Made by a program: the position numbers and the translations under genes
Shown: positions 42,909 to 53,263 of the stretch, piece by piece
Position numbering within the stretch: the stretch's first letter is position 1
How the letters are laid out: every line of letters starts with the position of its first letter
Assembly (NCBI RefSeq): GCF_000315915.1
Contig: NC_020191.1
Location: 186,001 to 250,000 of the forward strand
Length of the DNA: 64,000 nt
Direction of reading: 5' to 3'
Origin: Henningerozyma blattae CBS 6284
Lineage: Eukaryota > Ascomycota > Saccharomycetes > Saccharomycetales > Saccharomycetaceae
The notes under the pieces: generated by a model
What the model saw: the letters and a program-made list of their open reading frames with translations, nothing else
What the model was told of the DNA's origin: nothing
The model's database searches: none

Positions 42909-45257
42909 TTAAGAGGTAATTGAAGCATTTTCGAAATGATTAAAATCTTTTGAGAAATCTTTATTAGCTTCATCATTATTACTTTCTACCGATGTACCAA
43001 GTTCATTAGTTTTGTTATTGTGGTCTGATAGATAGCTGCTGCTGTTACTACTGCTACTATTACTACTAATACTTGTACTGCAGCTATAGGTTTCTTGATT
43101 AATTGCAACCCCTTGATTCTCTAGCTCACGTTGCTGATGTTCTTCTTCTAATGCATAATTTTTCTCTTCATGGTATATTTCATCTTCATCAATTTCATTG
43201 CCGTGAATCTCTAGCGACAGTTCCTTTTCTTTTAAATCATCGAAAAATATGAAATCATCCGCTTTAGTATTATTATCTTTACTAGTTGATGGTGTTAAGT
43301 TGATATCTAGAATTTCAGTTTTTCTATTTTGGAAACTAGTTTCATTTTTCACAACCGTATTGTTGTATGAGTAAAAAAAGATTTTGGAAAAAGATTTTGC
43401 TATTTCCAGTAATTTATCAAAACTAACCAATTGAGATTTTTCTGTCTGGAATGTTGAGTCAAAAATTAACCATTTACTATATAATTCATTATATTCTTTT
43501 ATGGCAGTGAAAAAATCGCCATTAGTGTTGCCAATTTTTTTCAATATAATACAATTTAAATTCATTCTACGATTTTCTTGATCAAAATTGGATGAAGTAT
43601 TTGATGCTGCAGTCTTGAACTTTGAAAGATATAAAGATGATGACGATGAAACAGAATCGACGTTTGAATCAGAATAATAAGTTTGATTATAAATATTACC
43701 ATCTAATGAAACCTCTTCTGTACTTCTACTTCCATACCGTATAATATTGCCTTCAAACGATGTTGTAGCATGTTGCCTAGATATATTCAAAAGCTGAGAA
43801 GAGCTTGTAGTTGTGCTGCTATTTCTACTACTATTCATATTGTTATTAAACTTATTATTTATTATGGAACTTCCACTATTATTGTGGCTGCTTACAAAAG
43901 TATTGGTAAGGAATGTTTCATTATCGTTTGTTGCTCTTACAAAAGAAGATGTACTTGAATGTGAATTTCTCCTTGAGCCTGTGTCTGCAGTGAATTCTCT
44001 AATAATTGGTTGGTAATGTGTAATTGAAGATTGAGAGGTCGAAATTGATCCCGAGTTTAATGAACTAGAGCTTGCACTTGAACTAGAAGTTGTAATAGAT
44101 ATTGACTCTTTGGAAAATGCTTTAAAAGTTGTTTTAATTAACTCTTCATTGACTTTTAATTGATTATCTTTTTTTCCTATCAATGGGACCTCTGAGATAG
44201 TTCTATCCTTTAAATCAGTTCTTGTAAGAGGCGACATTGAATCATTTTCAGAATCAAAATATTCGAAACTATTAATCGAATTAATTTCAGATAAGGGTGG
44301 AGAATTTACATTTAATAAGCTTTTGCTTGATGTATTGGTATAATTATTTTGATTATTGGAAGAGGTTGAGCTCAGTAGTGTGCTTCTTGTGAATCTTCTT
44401 GGGAAGTCTATTACAATTGAATCTACATCTCCCTCGCTTTCATTATCGTCATCGTCATCGTCATTACTATAGCCATGTCTTTTTAAATTCTCTGAACGAA
44501 TAGATTGACTAGATGGTGTTGAAATTGCAATTTTATTTAATTCTTCATCGAGGCTTGCATTTATATTTGCATTTGCATTTGCATTTGGTTGATATACAAT
44601 ACTAAACGATTTTTTCGAAGAAGAATTATTATTTGTATAATTAGTGGTGCGACTATTTGAATTGCTATAAAAACTATAATTAAGCATTGTCGCTGAGTGG
44701 CAGTTTGTCATGCTATTGTAATGACTTTTATTCTTTAACGATCTTATCAATAAAGAGGAGTTAGAGTTTTTCGTGGATAGCTCCCTATTTCTTTTAATTT
44801 TATTCTTTTGCGATTTAATATGTGACAATATTGAATCATATGATTCTTTAAAAGTTGTATTTTGAAAATTTAAAATTGGATCCATAATCAAACAATAATT
44901 ACAAGAAGGTGTGGTAGATGTGTTATTTTGTAGTTTTGTAATATAAAGTTGCTGGACACTAAATATTAATTCTAAATATTTTTGAAGATAAAAATATGAA
45001 TCTCTGGTTTGGAAGTTCTTTGTCTTTGGTAAAGTTAAAAAGATTATATTTTTAACTTTTTTGGTATTAATATTTGTTACGGTAAATAATTTTTTATCGA
45101 TTAGCTTCTTTAGTTTGCTATATTTTTCTTTATTTTCAATTTCATTGAACTCATGAAAAGTTTTTTCTTCTATATTGTTTAAATACCAGGTCCATAGATT
45201 ATATTCTATATCATTATCATCAACTATCGAATAAGTTTGGGTGGCAGGTATTGGCAT
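42909..45257 (-). CDS. GIS4: Gis4-like protein lacking the C-terminal CAAX box
   Basis: Gis4 is a membrane-associated CAAX protein linked in S. cerevisiae to Snf1 signalling and ion homeostasis. This 782-residue protein (family about 774) has a conserved N-terminus (about 15-115: NLWTWYLNNIEEKTFHEFNEI, then KKLIDKKLFTV and SYFYLQKYLELIFSVQQLYI). A long Ser/Asn-rich centre and a conserved block near 575-650 (YNELYSKWLIFDSTF, FDKLLEIAKSFSKIFF) follow, then an acidic tail. It ends HFENASITS, with no cysteine near the end, so no prenylation motif. Identity rests on these blocks and on synteny (YML006C convergent with YML007W). Start at the only ATG before the conserved N-terminus. Confidence 0.82.
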   Translation of the reverse strand: MPIPATQTYSIVDDNDIEYNLWTWYLNNIEEKTFHEFNEIENKEKYSKLKKLIDKKLFTVTNINTKKVKNIIFLTLPKTKNFQTRDSYFYLQKYLELIFSVQQLYITKLQNNTSTTPSCNYCLIMDPILNFQNTTFKESYDSILSHIKSQKNKIKRNRELSTKNSNSSLLIRSLKNKSHYNSMTNCHSATMLNYSFYSNSNSRTTNYTNNNSSSKKSFSIVYQPNANANANINASLDEELNKIAISTPSSQSIRSENLKRHGYSNDDDDDDNESEGDVDSIVIDFPRRFTRSTLLSSTSSNNQNNYTNTSSKSLLNVNSPPLSEINSINSFEYFDSENDSMSPLTRTDLKDRTISEVPLIGKKDNQLKVNEELIKTTFKAFSKESISITTSSSSASSSSLNSGSISTSQSSITHYQPIIREFTADTGSRRNSHSSTSSFVRATNDNETFLTNTFVSSHNNSGSSIINNKFNNNMNSSRNSSTTTSSSQLLNISRQHATTSFEGNIIRYGSRSTEEVSLDGNIYNQTYYSDSNVDSVSSSSSLYLSKFKTAASNTSSNFDQENRRMNLNCIILKKIGNTNGDFFTAIKEYNELYSKWLIFDSTFQTEKSQLVSFDKLLEIAKSFSKIFFYSYNNTVVKNETSFQNRKTEILDINLTPSTSKDNNTKADDFIFFDDLKEKELSLEIHGNEIDEDEIYHEEKNYALEEEHQQRELENQGVAINQETYSCSTSISSNSSSSNSSSYLSDHNNKTNELGTSVESNNDEANKDFSKDFNHFENASITS

Positions 45258-46501
45258 ATTTCTTGGACTGGAATGTTATATTATATGATATGGTTTGTAT
45301 GGTATTCATGTAGATCTAGTACTAATAAAGTGTTGTTATTAGGTGGCACCTAGTATAAATGCTTACAAGATCTGATAGCAAAGGGTATATGATAAACCTA
45401 GCAAAAATGGTCAAGAACAATATTTGAAAGACAAATAAAAGATCTCTCCCCAAAGAAACCTTCTGTTTCCTAACCTTTCCTTTATGACATTCCAAGTATC
45501 TCCAAATCTCGCATTAAATAACAATGGGGCCTAAGTAGAAGTAAACGCAAAAAAGAGAATTCGTTTAGAATGTCCGCTATTAATAATCGATTATGTATTT
45601 CACGTAAGTGAATAAGAATTACAAAACGGTTCATAACCAGCCATTTGAAGTTGTGGAGATTCAAGAAGTTTCCAAGTTTCAACTCTATGAAGACTTAAGA
45701 TGCTAAGGGGTAAACAAAAATAGTTGCAGTGACTATAATAGCCAAATCAAGAAAAACAAGAAAATATGCTAGAGAATTAATATTTTGTCTATTGTTTTTC
45801 TGGAAAAAAAAATAATATAATCAAGTTTTTATTGTTAGTTCATCCTGTTTCCCTTTTTAGACGAATTTTTCAGATGACGTAATATCTGGGAGAGTGGGGA
45901 TCTTCTTTAAATAGGAAAAATGCGGGGAAGTTGTCGACGTTTTTGGAATGTTCAAATTCTGGGCTGTCACGTGCATGTTTTAGGGTTGTAATGTACCTTT
46001 ATGAATCATATATCCTCATTTACTATATATCATTTATTGTACAGAGATACTTGAAGAATAATTATAGTCTAAAAAAGTTATAATGTTACAGGTATAAGAT
46101 AATTATATAGTATAAAAATTAAATTGTTGTATAGCAATGAGAGTCAATTAGAACCAGGGAAATAAAATATTAGGCTGGGTATCAGTATGTTCCGTTGATA
46201 ACTCTCAATGTTTTGTGTATAATATTGTGATGACTATCTGAATGTAGTCAATTAGTAGATGGGGTATTGTAGTTAAGTAAAAGCAGCCATAAAGTTAGAA
46301 GTAGTTCAAATATGCGTGTGTAACTGTGTGTAATGCGGGTATTGGTTTAGTTTGTAAATGAATGTGGGGTAGGGTATCAAAAAGAGAAGAAAAGGAGCAG
46401 TAAAAAAAAGGTAAAAAGGGAATATAGTGCAAAGAATTCGTGGGGTTTTTTTTTAGCTTCACCGTTAGTATAATATTTAATAGCTCGTCTGAAGAAGGTT
46501 A
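45258..46501. promoter_or_regulatory. GIS4 upstream and HKR1 3' flank
   Basis: 1.24 kb. It holds the GIS4 promoter and a GTCACGTG motif at about 45966. Its sequence is CDEI-like, but no AT-rich CDEII plus CDEIII follows. The short minus frame 45482-45682 is not credible. No RNA gene is recognised. Confidence 0.5.
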
Positions 46502-49500
46502 TTAGAAAAACCTCTTCTTCCGAAAAATCTCTTGATCTAGAGAATCCAATTCATCAATATCGATGTCATCAACGCTCATTATATTAGTATTACTATTGTT
46601 ATTGTTTGAATTTGGATGGTTAATAGAGTAATTATCTTTGGAAAATGATGACACTTGATAATCAAATGACATAGAGTCATCTGTGGTATAAGTATCTGTT
46701 TCAATATCAAGAGAGTCATCTTCAAATGGATTCATTACATCTTCGTATAAATATTCTTCCAATTCACCAATACTAAATGACAAATCTCTATATGACCCAG
46801 AGCTATAATCTGATTCATGAGAATTGGAATAGCTATCTGAATTACAGCCAGTATTGCTGGTGGTATAATCAGTTTTTTCGTTTAAACTAAGATTATTGTG
46901 ATCATTTGCATCAGGACTAGTCAATTGTAAATCAAGTATACTCCTATGGGAGTAAGAATGGTATTTATGTGGCTCCGTTTGGTACTGATTATTATATTTT
47001 CGAATATTGTCCAGATTCTTGATTGAACTACCATGACTGATGCTACTACTCGTAGGAATGTCATATATTCCATGAGAATCTTCAATCTCAATATTACCAT
47101 CTTGATCAATAAATATATCATCATGTCCTTCTTTTCTATAGTCTTGTAAGCTAGTATTGAATGTTATAAAATCCTTTCCAGTAGTTAGATTGTGATGATA
47201 ATAATAATTACCTTCTTTATCTACGGTATATGCCAATCCGTTATTATTGTCATATACAATTTCACAATCATTAATACTAGGTGAGGGAAATATTTCACCC
47301 TTTTCCATAATAGGTGTATGTACTATCGGTAATATATTTTTATTCTTTAATGCATGGCTTGCTCCTATTGAAGCATCCTTAGTTGGCCAAATTTTTTCTG
47401 TTGGTCGAATAATTTTGGTGATAAATTCAAATTGATAAGAAAATTTCATAAATGTCATAGAGAATAGAATACTGAAAAGCAAAGAAATGAATCCAAAAAT
47501 CATGGCAACAATATAGATCCAGGCTTTGCTGGTTTCTAAAGTTGTCTTTTTACTCAAAATAGTTCCTGTATCTAAAGTACCCATATCTTGGTATACTAGA
47601 CTGTTAGTGTTTTGTGAAGCATCGTCAGAGTTAGGTTCTACATCAGATCCATTTGTATCTTCAGAATTACTAGAAGTATTAAGTTCGTTTTCTTCATTTG
47701 GATTACCATCATAGGCAGTCCAATATTTACCTGAGCCAACAATAGGTATTGAAGAATCGATAAAATTGGATAACTCTCTAGCAATATAAACAGGATTATG
47801 ATATAATATGGAATCCAAATCGTAGATATATGCTTGCAGTTGATCAACAACATTATTTGGTACATAAACTTGTACACCAGCAACCCAATAATCTCTATCT
47901 TCTATTAATAACGGAATAATCTGTTTAACTTCAATTCCCGGATATAGTGATGGATATAAAGAGCTACTTGTGGGTGTAATATCAGACGTTTCTGAATTGG
48001 TTATTTCGTTACCGCTTGTCTTCGTAGGTAATATCTGTGAAGGAGTTTTATTATCCGTGGCTTGTAATTGTAATGATGCAATAGAGTTGGTACTACTAGA
48101 ACTAGAAGCTTGTATTTCAATATTACTTTGATTGGCTGTTAAAAATGAAACATCTATTAAACTATGTGACACAGTATTTTGGGATATACTGTTCATTTTA
48201 TTCAGTTGCCATGTTTTAACATCTCTTTTTTTATTTGTTGCAATGACTGGTGACAAAGTTGTCGTACCACTATTGATTTCAGAAGAAATATCATAAGCTG
48301 TTCCAGACAAAGAATAGGACGATGGGGCTGCAGGGGAGAAATCGATTAACGAGTAGCTTAGAATAAAAGGAATATAATTCATTACCTGAGCAGAAGATAC
48401 TAGGTTTTCAATCAAGAAAGGGTAATTCAAGGGTCTATCGAGTGCAACTAAAATAAGTTGAGAGTCAACAGGCGCAGGTTTTTCATTCTGATTCTCTGGT
48501 GTAATAGCACGTGGCCATTTAAATGTTTCAGATGGGTTAAATTGCATATTTGCGGAACCTGAAGGATTATTTTCAACCACTAAGGTGCTAGGTAACCAAT
48601 TTGAACCGTTTGAAACGGATTTTGTAGTAAATGTACTTTTAATAGTTGAAGAATAAGTCGAACCGTCAATAGTAGCAGTATCAATATACCCAATAGGATT
48701 ATCTGATATAGCACGTGTACTATCTGTAGTTTCCTTGATGGCATGAGCAGACACTGGGCCAGTTGTTATAGAGCTTATCTTAGTAGGGTAAGCAGCTGCT
48801 GGATTTCCATAAACTAGGCTTTGTGATGATATTGTACTACTGCATGTACTATTAACAGTGGTATGAAAGTTGTTTGCATTAGGATTCAGTGGTTCTGTTT
48901 GAAGTTTATCAGGTGTTATTGTTGAGATCGCTTCCATGATTGATGTAGGATCACTATGACTGTTGGCAAACGAAGACGTCTCTATTGATTTAACTGAGTT
49001 AAAAGGTGATTCTTGTGCAGGTAGACCTGCATTTAAAGCAACAGTAGTTTCTGGCGTAAAAGTAGTCATAGTAGTATTGGATATCTCTACATTGGATTTA
49101 AGATTTGGGAAAGAATCGGCGTTAGATGATTGTTTAGGGGTATTGAGAGTAGAAGAGATAGGGGCAATATTAACCGATTCAATAGAAGTTACACGTGAAC
49201 TAATTGATGTTTGTGACTGCTTACCAATAATATTTGATTCTTGTATTCCTCCTAAGCTGGACGAAGGTTTGATGTTAGCAATTTGTGTGTTCAAATTTTC
49301 TACTTGATTTTTTGTGGAAATAGTAGTACTCGTAGATATTTCTGAAGAGCTAGAGATATTGCCCTGAATTGCTGGTTCTTCCGGTGGTTTTTCAGGAGAA
49401 GGAATAAAAAATGTAGAAGAAAGTGGGGTATTTGATGGTTGAGAAGTTGTACGCTGAGAACTATCAACATTAGTATCTGTAATTAAAGACTCCGAGACAC

Positions 49501-52500
49501 TAGGAGACGTTTGTAATGGGCTCGTCGCAATTAGTGTGGTGCTAATTTTAGCAATAGTTGGCTTAGACGAGTCAATAATATCATCGGAAAGCCCCAAGAG
49601 TCCAACTGATGTGACTGAAGAAATAAAATAGGTCTTTGAATTTGGAATAATATTACTATATGAATCTGTAGAAGTTGGTAAAATTAATAATGGTGTTGAA
49701 GTTCTTACTGTCATAATAGTTGAAGAGCTCGATGATTGTGAAGGTAATATAGTTTGTATAGGTTCAGCAGAGGGAGCATTAATTGGAGCAGAAGTGACGG
49801 GCTCCTGTTCAATAGGTGATGTAGATAGTGAAATCAATGAGCTATTAGATTGTGTAGCAATGGAATTAACTGCATCTAGTTTTGAAGAAGCTGTTGGATT
49901 CTGCGATAAAAATGAAGAGATGGTTGCTAAGGTTGTATAGCTGGATTTACTAGCTGAGGATATGTCATTCGTAACCAAATCAGAGAGATGTATACTCTCT
50001 GTTGAAATTTTATCTGTATTAGTACTTGTCTGAGAAATAAGAGTAGGTTCGGATTCAGACTGAGAAGAAATTGAGGATTCAGATACTGAGACTACTGGTG
50101 ATAAGGAAGAAGCGGATGGACTATTTGTTGGAGTTTCTACAGTGTATGTAGTATCATTCGAAGCAGTAGACGGCAGTATTTCTAGTGCTGAGGTTAACGA
50201 AGATGTGTGAACTGATGAAGATAATGATGCTATGGAAGTAGTTAGTTGTTCCGTTTGTGTTATAGACATTGAAGTTGAGGACTTTTCAATAGCAACTGGT
50301 GTTGAAATTGAGATTGATGAAATTTGTGTTGTGGATAGTGGCAATGTACTTGAAATTGTGCCAGTGGTTAGAGCTAAGCTAGGAGTTGAAGAAATTGTAG
50401 TTGCGCTAGATGATGAAGCTGTTTCCATTTTCTCAGTGGTGTCAATGGTTAATGAATTTGAAGTTTTATCCGGTATTTGTGATATTGAGGTTAAAGATGA
50501 AGTTATTGATGAAGTCAACGGAGTAACCTCAGTAGTTGATTGAATTGGTGTAGAAACTTCTAAAGTAGGAGAAGAAGATGCAGTTGAAGATGATGTAGTC
50601 AGATAACTTAGCGTATTGTCTGGAGAAGCCTCACTCGGGACACGTGTCGATAGAGATGGTTTACCCATAGTTTGCTCAGTTGTTTCATCACCTGTTGATA
50701 ATGATGAGAGTTGAGTAAGAGTTGGCAAGTCAGTTGAACTTGATGTTGATGATATCATATATGTGGTTGTATCTCCACTTGTTATAGAATACAGTGTACT
50801 AGAGCTGATAGAACTATAAGTATTGAACATATCTTCATTGCTACTTGGTTGAAGCTCTGAATATATGTCTGTAGTTTGGCTTGAAGTTATTTCTGTTGCG
50901 GGTGTACTAGAAGCAGAGGCAGGTGTGTCTGTATTAATACTAGTACCATCAGTTGAAGCAGTGTTTGTATTTGTGTTAGTACTTGTATCTATATTAGTAA
51001 TAGAATTTGTGGCTGTATTTGAATTAGTGGATACAGCAAGATCTGTATTAGTAATAGAATTACTAGGGGTTGCTGTATTCGAGCTTGTAGTTATACCTGT
51101 AGTTATATCAGCATCTGAGCCAGCATTCGTAGTAAGTCCTGTACTAATGGCAGTATCTGCAGCTGTGTTTGTATCACTAGAAACCTGTGGAGCGGTGTCG
51201 GTATTACTAGAAACTTGTGGAGCGGTGTCAGTATTACTAGAAACTTGTGGTGGCATATCACTAGTACCAGAAACTTGCGGTGGCATAGCACTAGTACTAG
51301 AAACTTGTGGAGCAGTGTCAGTATTACTAGAAACTTGTGGTGGTATATTAGTATTACTAGAAATTTGTGGTGGCATATCACTAGTACTGGAAACTTGCGG
51401 TGGCATATCATTAGTACTGGAAACTTGCGGTGGCATATCACTAGTACTAGAAACTTGTGGAGCGGTGTTTGTGTTTGTATGGGTATCTGGGGCAGTATTC
51501 GTGTCCGTATTACTAGTAATTTCTGGAGATGTGTTGGTATTTGTATTAGTAGGGACGTCTGTATTCGTGTTTGTGTTAGGTGTTGTATTTGTATTAGTAG
51601 GGACGTCTGTATTCGTGTTTGTGCTAGGTGTTGTATTTGTATCTGTATTACTAGTGATATCAGGACCTGTATTCGTATTTGTGTTTGTACCTGGAGCAGT
51701 ATTCGTGTCCGTATTACTAGTAATTTCTGGAGATGTGTTGGTATTTGTATTAGTAGGGACGTCTGTATTCGTGTTTGTGCTAGGTGTTGTATTTGTATCT
51801 GTATTACTAGTGATATCAAGACCTGTATTTGTATTTGTGTTTGTATCAGGAGCTGTGTTTGTGTCTGTATTACCAGTAACTTCCGGAGTTATATTAGTAG
51901 CACTATCTGTAGCTGTATTTGTATCGCTAGTAACATCTGGGGTTGTATTTGTATTAGTATTGGTATTAGTAGCAACGTCTGTATTCGTATTTGTATCTGT
52001 GTTTGTATCAGAAGGTGTGCTTGTAGCTACGTCCGTAGTTGTATCAGAACTGGTAGTTGGAGTTGTAACAGTATCTGTAGCCGTGTTTGTGTTTGTATCT
52101 GTGTTTGTATCAGAAGAAGATGTTGCACTATTGTCTGTGTTAGAAACAGTTGAAGATGAGGAACTACTAATAAAATAAGTTGTTGAAGATGAGGAAGTAT
52201 CGCTGGTAAAATCCGTATTTGCACTTGAAGGAGTAGTAGTTTCCGTATCTGATGTAGAAGGTACTATGTTATCGTCAGTGGTAGATATAGGATCAGTACT
52301 TGGTGTGGTTGGTGTAGTAGAAGAGACGACATTTTCATCTGTAGTTGAGGGAGTATGAGTAGTAGCACTAGTAGTAGGTGATGTATTTGTGTCTTCAGTA
52401 GTTGAGGGAATTCCAGTACTGGAGAACGTGCTAGTAGTAGGGTCATTTTGCGTTGGAGAAGTACTAGTAGTAGAGGTATCGGTGGTTTCTTCTGTAGGAG

Positions 52501-53263
52501 ATGGGGTAGGAGTACTGGTACTAGTGGTAGAAGGTGTGGTGTTTTCCACTGTAGAAGGAGTGGTGTTTTCCACTGTAGATGGTGTGGTGTTTTCCACTGT
52601 AGAAGGAGTGGTGTTTTCCACTGTAGAGGGAGTGGTGTTTTCCACTGTAGAGGGAGTGGTGTTTTCCACTGTAGAAGGAGTGGTGTTTTCCGTTGTAGAT
52701 GGGGTAGTGTTTTCCACTGTAGAAGGAGTGGTGTTTTCCACTGTAGAAGGAGTGGTGTTTTCCGTTGTAGATGGGGTAGTGTTTTCCGTTGTAGATGACG
52801 TTGTATCAGTGGTAAAATCTGCAGGGGAAGAAAGTTCGGTTGAAGTAATGTCAGCAAGATTACTTATACTACTAGTAGTTGGAGTAGGTTTATTCGAGCT
52901 AAATTCGGAAGTTTGTTCTGAAGAGTATTCACTTGAAGAAGTTGTTGAACTACCACTAAGCGTATCAGTTGTAGGATCGTAACCTGCCATATATTCACCA
53001 GTGGCATAGGCATCCTCCTTATCTGGATCGTCGGCCTCAGTATCTGTATTTGTATCATACAAATCTGAAGAACTGTCTATATTTCCGTCTACCTTGTTTC
53101 TCAAATTGGTAGTGTTGGGGGAAAGTAATTGTTTAATATTTATATTTAAATTTGACAGATTGAAATGAATTAAATTCAAATCATCGAATAAAGTAGCTTG
53201 GGCAAAAGAACGTAATATTGATAAATAAAAAAGGATCGAAAAAAAGAGAATCCAATTCTTCAT
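46502..53263 (-). CDS. HKR1: Giant signalling mucin / osmosensor Hkr1
   Basis: Type-I membrane mucin that senses osmotic stress for the Sho1 branch of the HOG pathway and affects the wall. Domains in order: signal peptide (1-22), Asp/Thr stretch, a Ser/Thr-rich mucin region (about 95-1570) with tandem repeats, a conserved extracellular Hkr1-Msb2 homology region (about 1590-1845, with SQLILVALDRPLNYPFLIENLVSS and DRDYWVAGVQVYVPNNVV), one transmembrane helix (about 1913-1940, AWIYIVAMIFGFISLLFSILF) and a 310-residue cytoplasmic tail, Asp/Ser-rich, ending KKRFF. 2253 residues, against about 1800 in S. cerevisiae; the excess is mostly mucin repeats. The long tail favours Hkr1 over Msb2, as does context (YDR420W near CAD1, the YAP1 paralogue). 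Long plus-strand frames opposite the repeats are shadows. Confidence 0.88.
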   Translation of the reverse strand: MKNWILFFSILFYLSILRSFAQATLFDDLNLIHFNLSNLNINIKQLLSPNTTNLRNKVDGNIDSSSDLYDTNTDTEADDPDKEDAYATGEYMAGYDPTTDTLSGSSTTSSSEYSSEQTSEFSSNKPTPTTSSISNLADITSTELSSPADFTTDTTSSTTENTTPSTTENTTPSTVENTTPSTVENTTPSTTENTTPSTVENTTPSTVENTTPSTVENTTPSTVENTTPSTVENTTPSTVENTTPSTTSTSTPTPSPTEETTDTSTTSTSPTQNDPTTSTFSSTGIPSTTEDTNTSPTTSATTHTPSTTDENVVSSTTPTTPSTDPISTTDDNIVPSTSDTETTTPSSANTDFTSDTSSSSTTYFISSSSSSTVSNTDNSATSSSDTNTDTNTNTATDTVTTPTTSSDTTTDVATSTPSDTNTDTNTNTDVATNTNTNTNTTPDVTSDTNTATDSATNITPEVTGNTDTNTAPDTNTNTNTGLDITSNTDTNTTPSTNTNTDVPTNTNTNTSPEITSNTDTNTAPGTNTNTNTGPDITSNTDTNTTPSTNTNTDVPTNTNTTPNTNTNTDVPTNTNTNTSPEITSNTDTNTAPDTHTNTNTAPQVSSTSDMPPQVSSTNDMPPQVSSTSDMPPQISSNTNIPPQVSSNTDTAPQVSSTSAMPPQVSGTSDMPPQVSSNTDTAPQVSSNTDTAPQVSSDTNTAADTAISTGLTTNAGSDADITTGITTSSNTATPSNSITNTDLAVSTNSNTATNSITNIDTSTNTNTNTASTDGTSINTDTPASASSTPATEITSSQTTDIYSELQPSSNEDMFNTYSSISSSTLYSITSGDTTTYMISSTSSSTDLPTLTQLSSLSTGDETTEQTMGKPSLSTRVPSEASPDNTLSYLTTSSSTASSSPTLEVSTPIQSTTEVTPLTSSITSSLTSISQIPDKTSNSLTIDTTEKMETASSSSATTISSTPSLALTTGTISSTLPLSTTQISSISISTPVAIEKSSTSMSITQTEQLTTSIASLSSSVHTSSLTSALEILPSTASNDTTYTVETPTNSPSASSLSPVVSVSESSISSQSESEPTLISQTSTNTDKISTESIHLSDLVTNDISSASKSSYTTLATISSFLSQNPTASSKLDAVNSIATQSNSSLISLSTSPIEQEPVTSAPINAPSAEPIQTILPSQSSSSSTIMTVRTSTPLLILPTSTDSYSNIIPNSKTYFISSVTSVGLLGLSDDIIDSSKPTIAKISTTLIATSPLQTSPSVSESLITDTNVDSSQRTTSQPSNTPLSSTFFIPSPEKPPEEPAIQGNISSSSEISTSTTISTKNQVENLNTQIANIKPSSSLGGIQESNIIGKQSQTSISSRVTSIESVNIAPISSTLNTPKQSSNADSFPNLKSNVEISNTTMTTFTPETTVALNAGLPAQESPFNSVKSIETSSFANSHSDPTSIMEAISTITPDKLQTEPLNPNANNFHTTVNSTCSSTISSQSLVYGNPAAAYPTKISSITTGPVSAHAIKETTDSTRAISDNPIGYIDTATIDGSTYSSTIKSTFTTKSVSNGSNWLPSTLVVENNPSGSANMQFNPSETFKWPRAITPENQNEKPAPVDSQLILVALDRPLNYPFLIENLVSSAQVMNYIPFILSYSLIDFSPAAPSSYSLSGTAYDISSEINSGTTTLSPVIATNKKRDVKTWQLNKMNSISQNTVSHSLIDVSFLTANQSNIEIQASSSSSTNSIASLQLQATDNKTPSQILPTKTSGNEITNSETSDITPTSSSLYPSLYPGIEVKQIIPLLIEDRDYWVAGVQVYVPNNVVDQLQAYIYDLDSILYHNPVYIARELSNFIDSSIPIVGSGKYWTAYDGNPNEENELNTSSNSEDTNGSDVEPNSDDASQNTNSLVYQDMGTLDTGTILSKKTTLETSKAWIYIVAMIFGFISLLFSILFSMTFMKFSYQFEFITKIIRPTEKIWPTKDASIGASHALKNKNILPIVHTPIMEKGEIFPSPSINDCEIVYDNNNGLAYTVDKEGNYYYHHNLTTGKDFITFNTSLQDYRKEGHDDIFIDQDGNIEIEDSHGIYDIPTSSSISHGSSIKNLDNIRKYNNQYQTEPHKYHSYSHRSILDLQLTSPDANDHNNLSLNEKTDYTTSNTGCNSDSYSNSHESDYSSGSYRDLSFSIGELEEYLYEDVMNPFEDDSLDIETDTYTTDDSMSFDYQVSSFSKDNYSINHPNSNNNNSNTNIMSVDDIDIDELDSLDQEIFRKKRFF
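51170..51480 (-). repeat. 30-bp tandem repeats in HKR1 (PQVSS-type decapeptides)
   Basis: About ten units encode MPPQVSSTSD or TAPQVSSNTD variants (residues about 598-697). They are interspersed upstream and downstream with TNTNT-type minirepeats (about 51480-52110) that also recur as longer blocks. Confidence 0.85.
52529..52795 (-). repeat. Eleven 24-bp repeats in HKR1 encoding T[VT]ENTTPS
   Basis: Eleven consecutive octapeptides, each with an Asn-Thr-Thr sequon plus several Ser/Thr O-glycosylation sites. Copies are very similar at the nucleotide level, so the number probably varies among strains. Confidence 0.92.

Noticed and set aside
50865..52178. 437-codon plus-strand ORF, and 51103-51819, 51215-52153, 52389-52982 and others within HKR1
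   Set aside because: These are frames opened by the Thr/Ser/Asn-coding tandem repeats of HKR1. Their products are Val/Leu/Ile repeats with no domain, and HKR1 itself is well supported.
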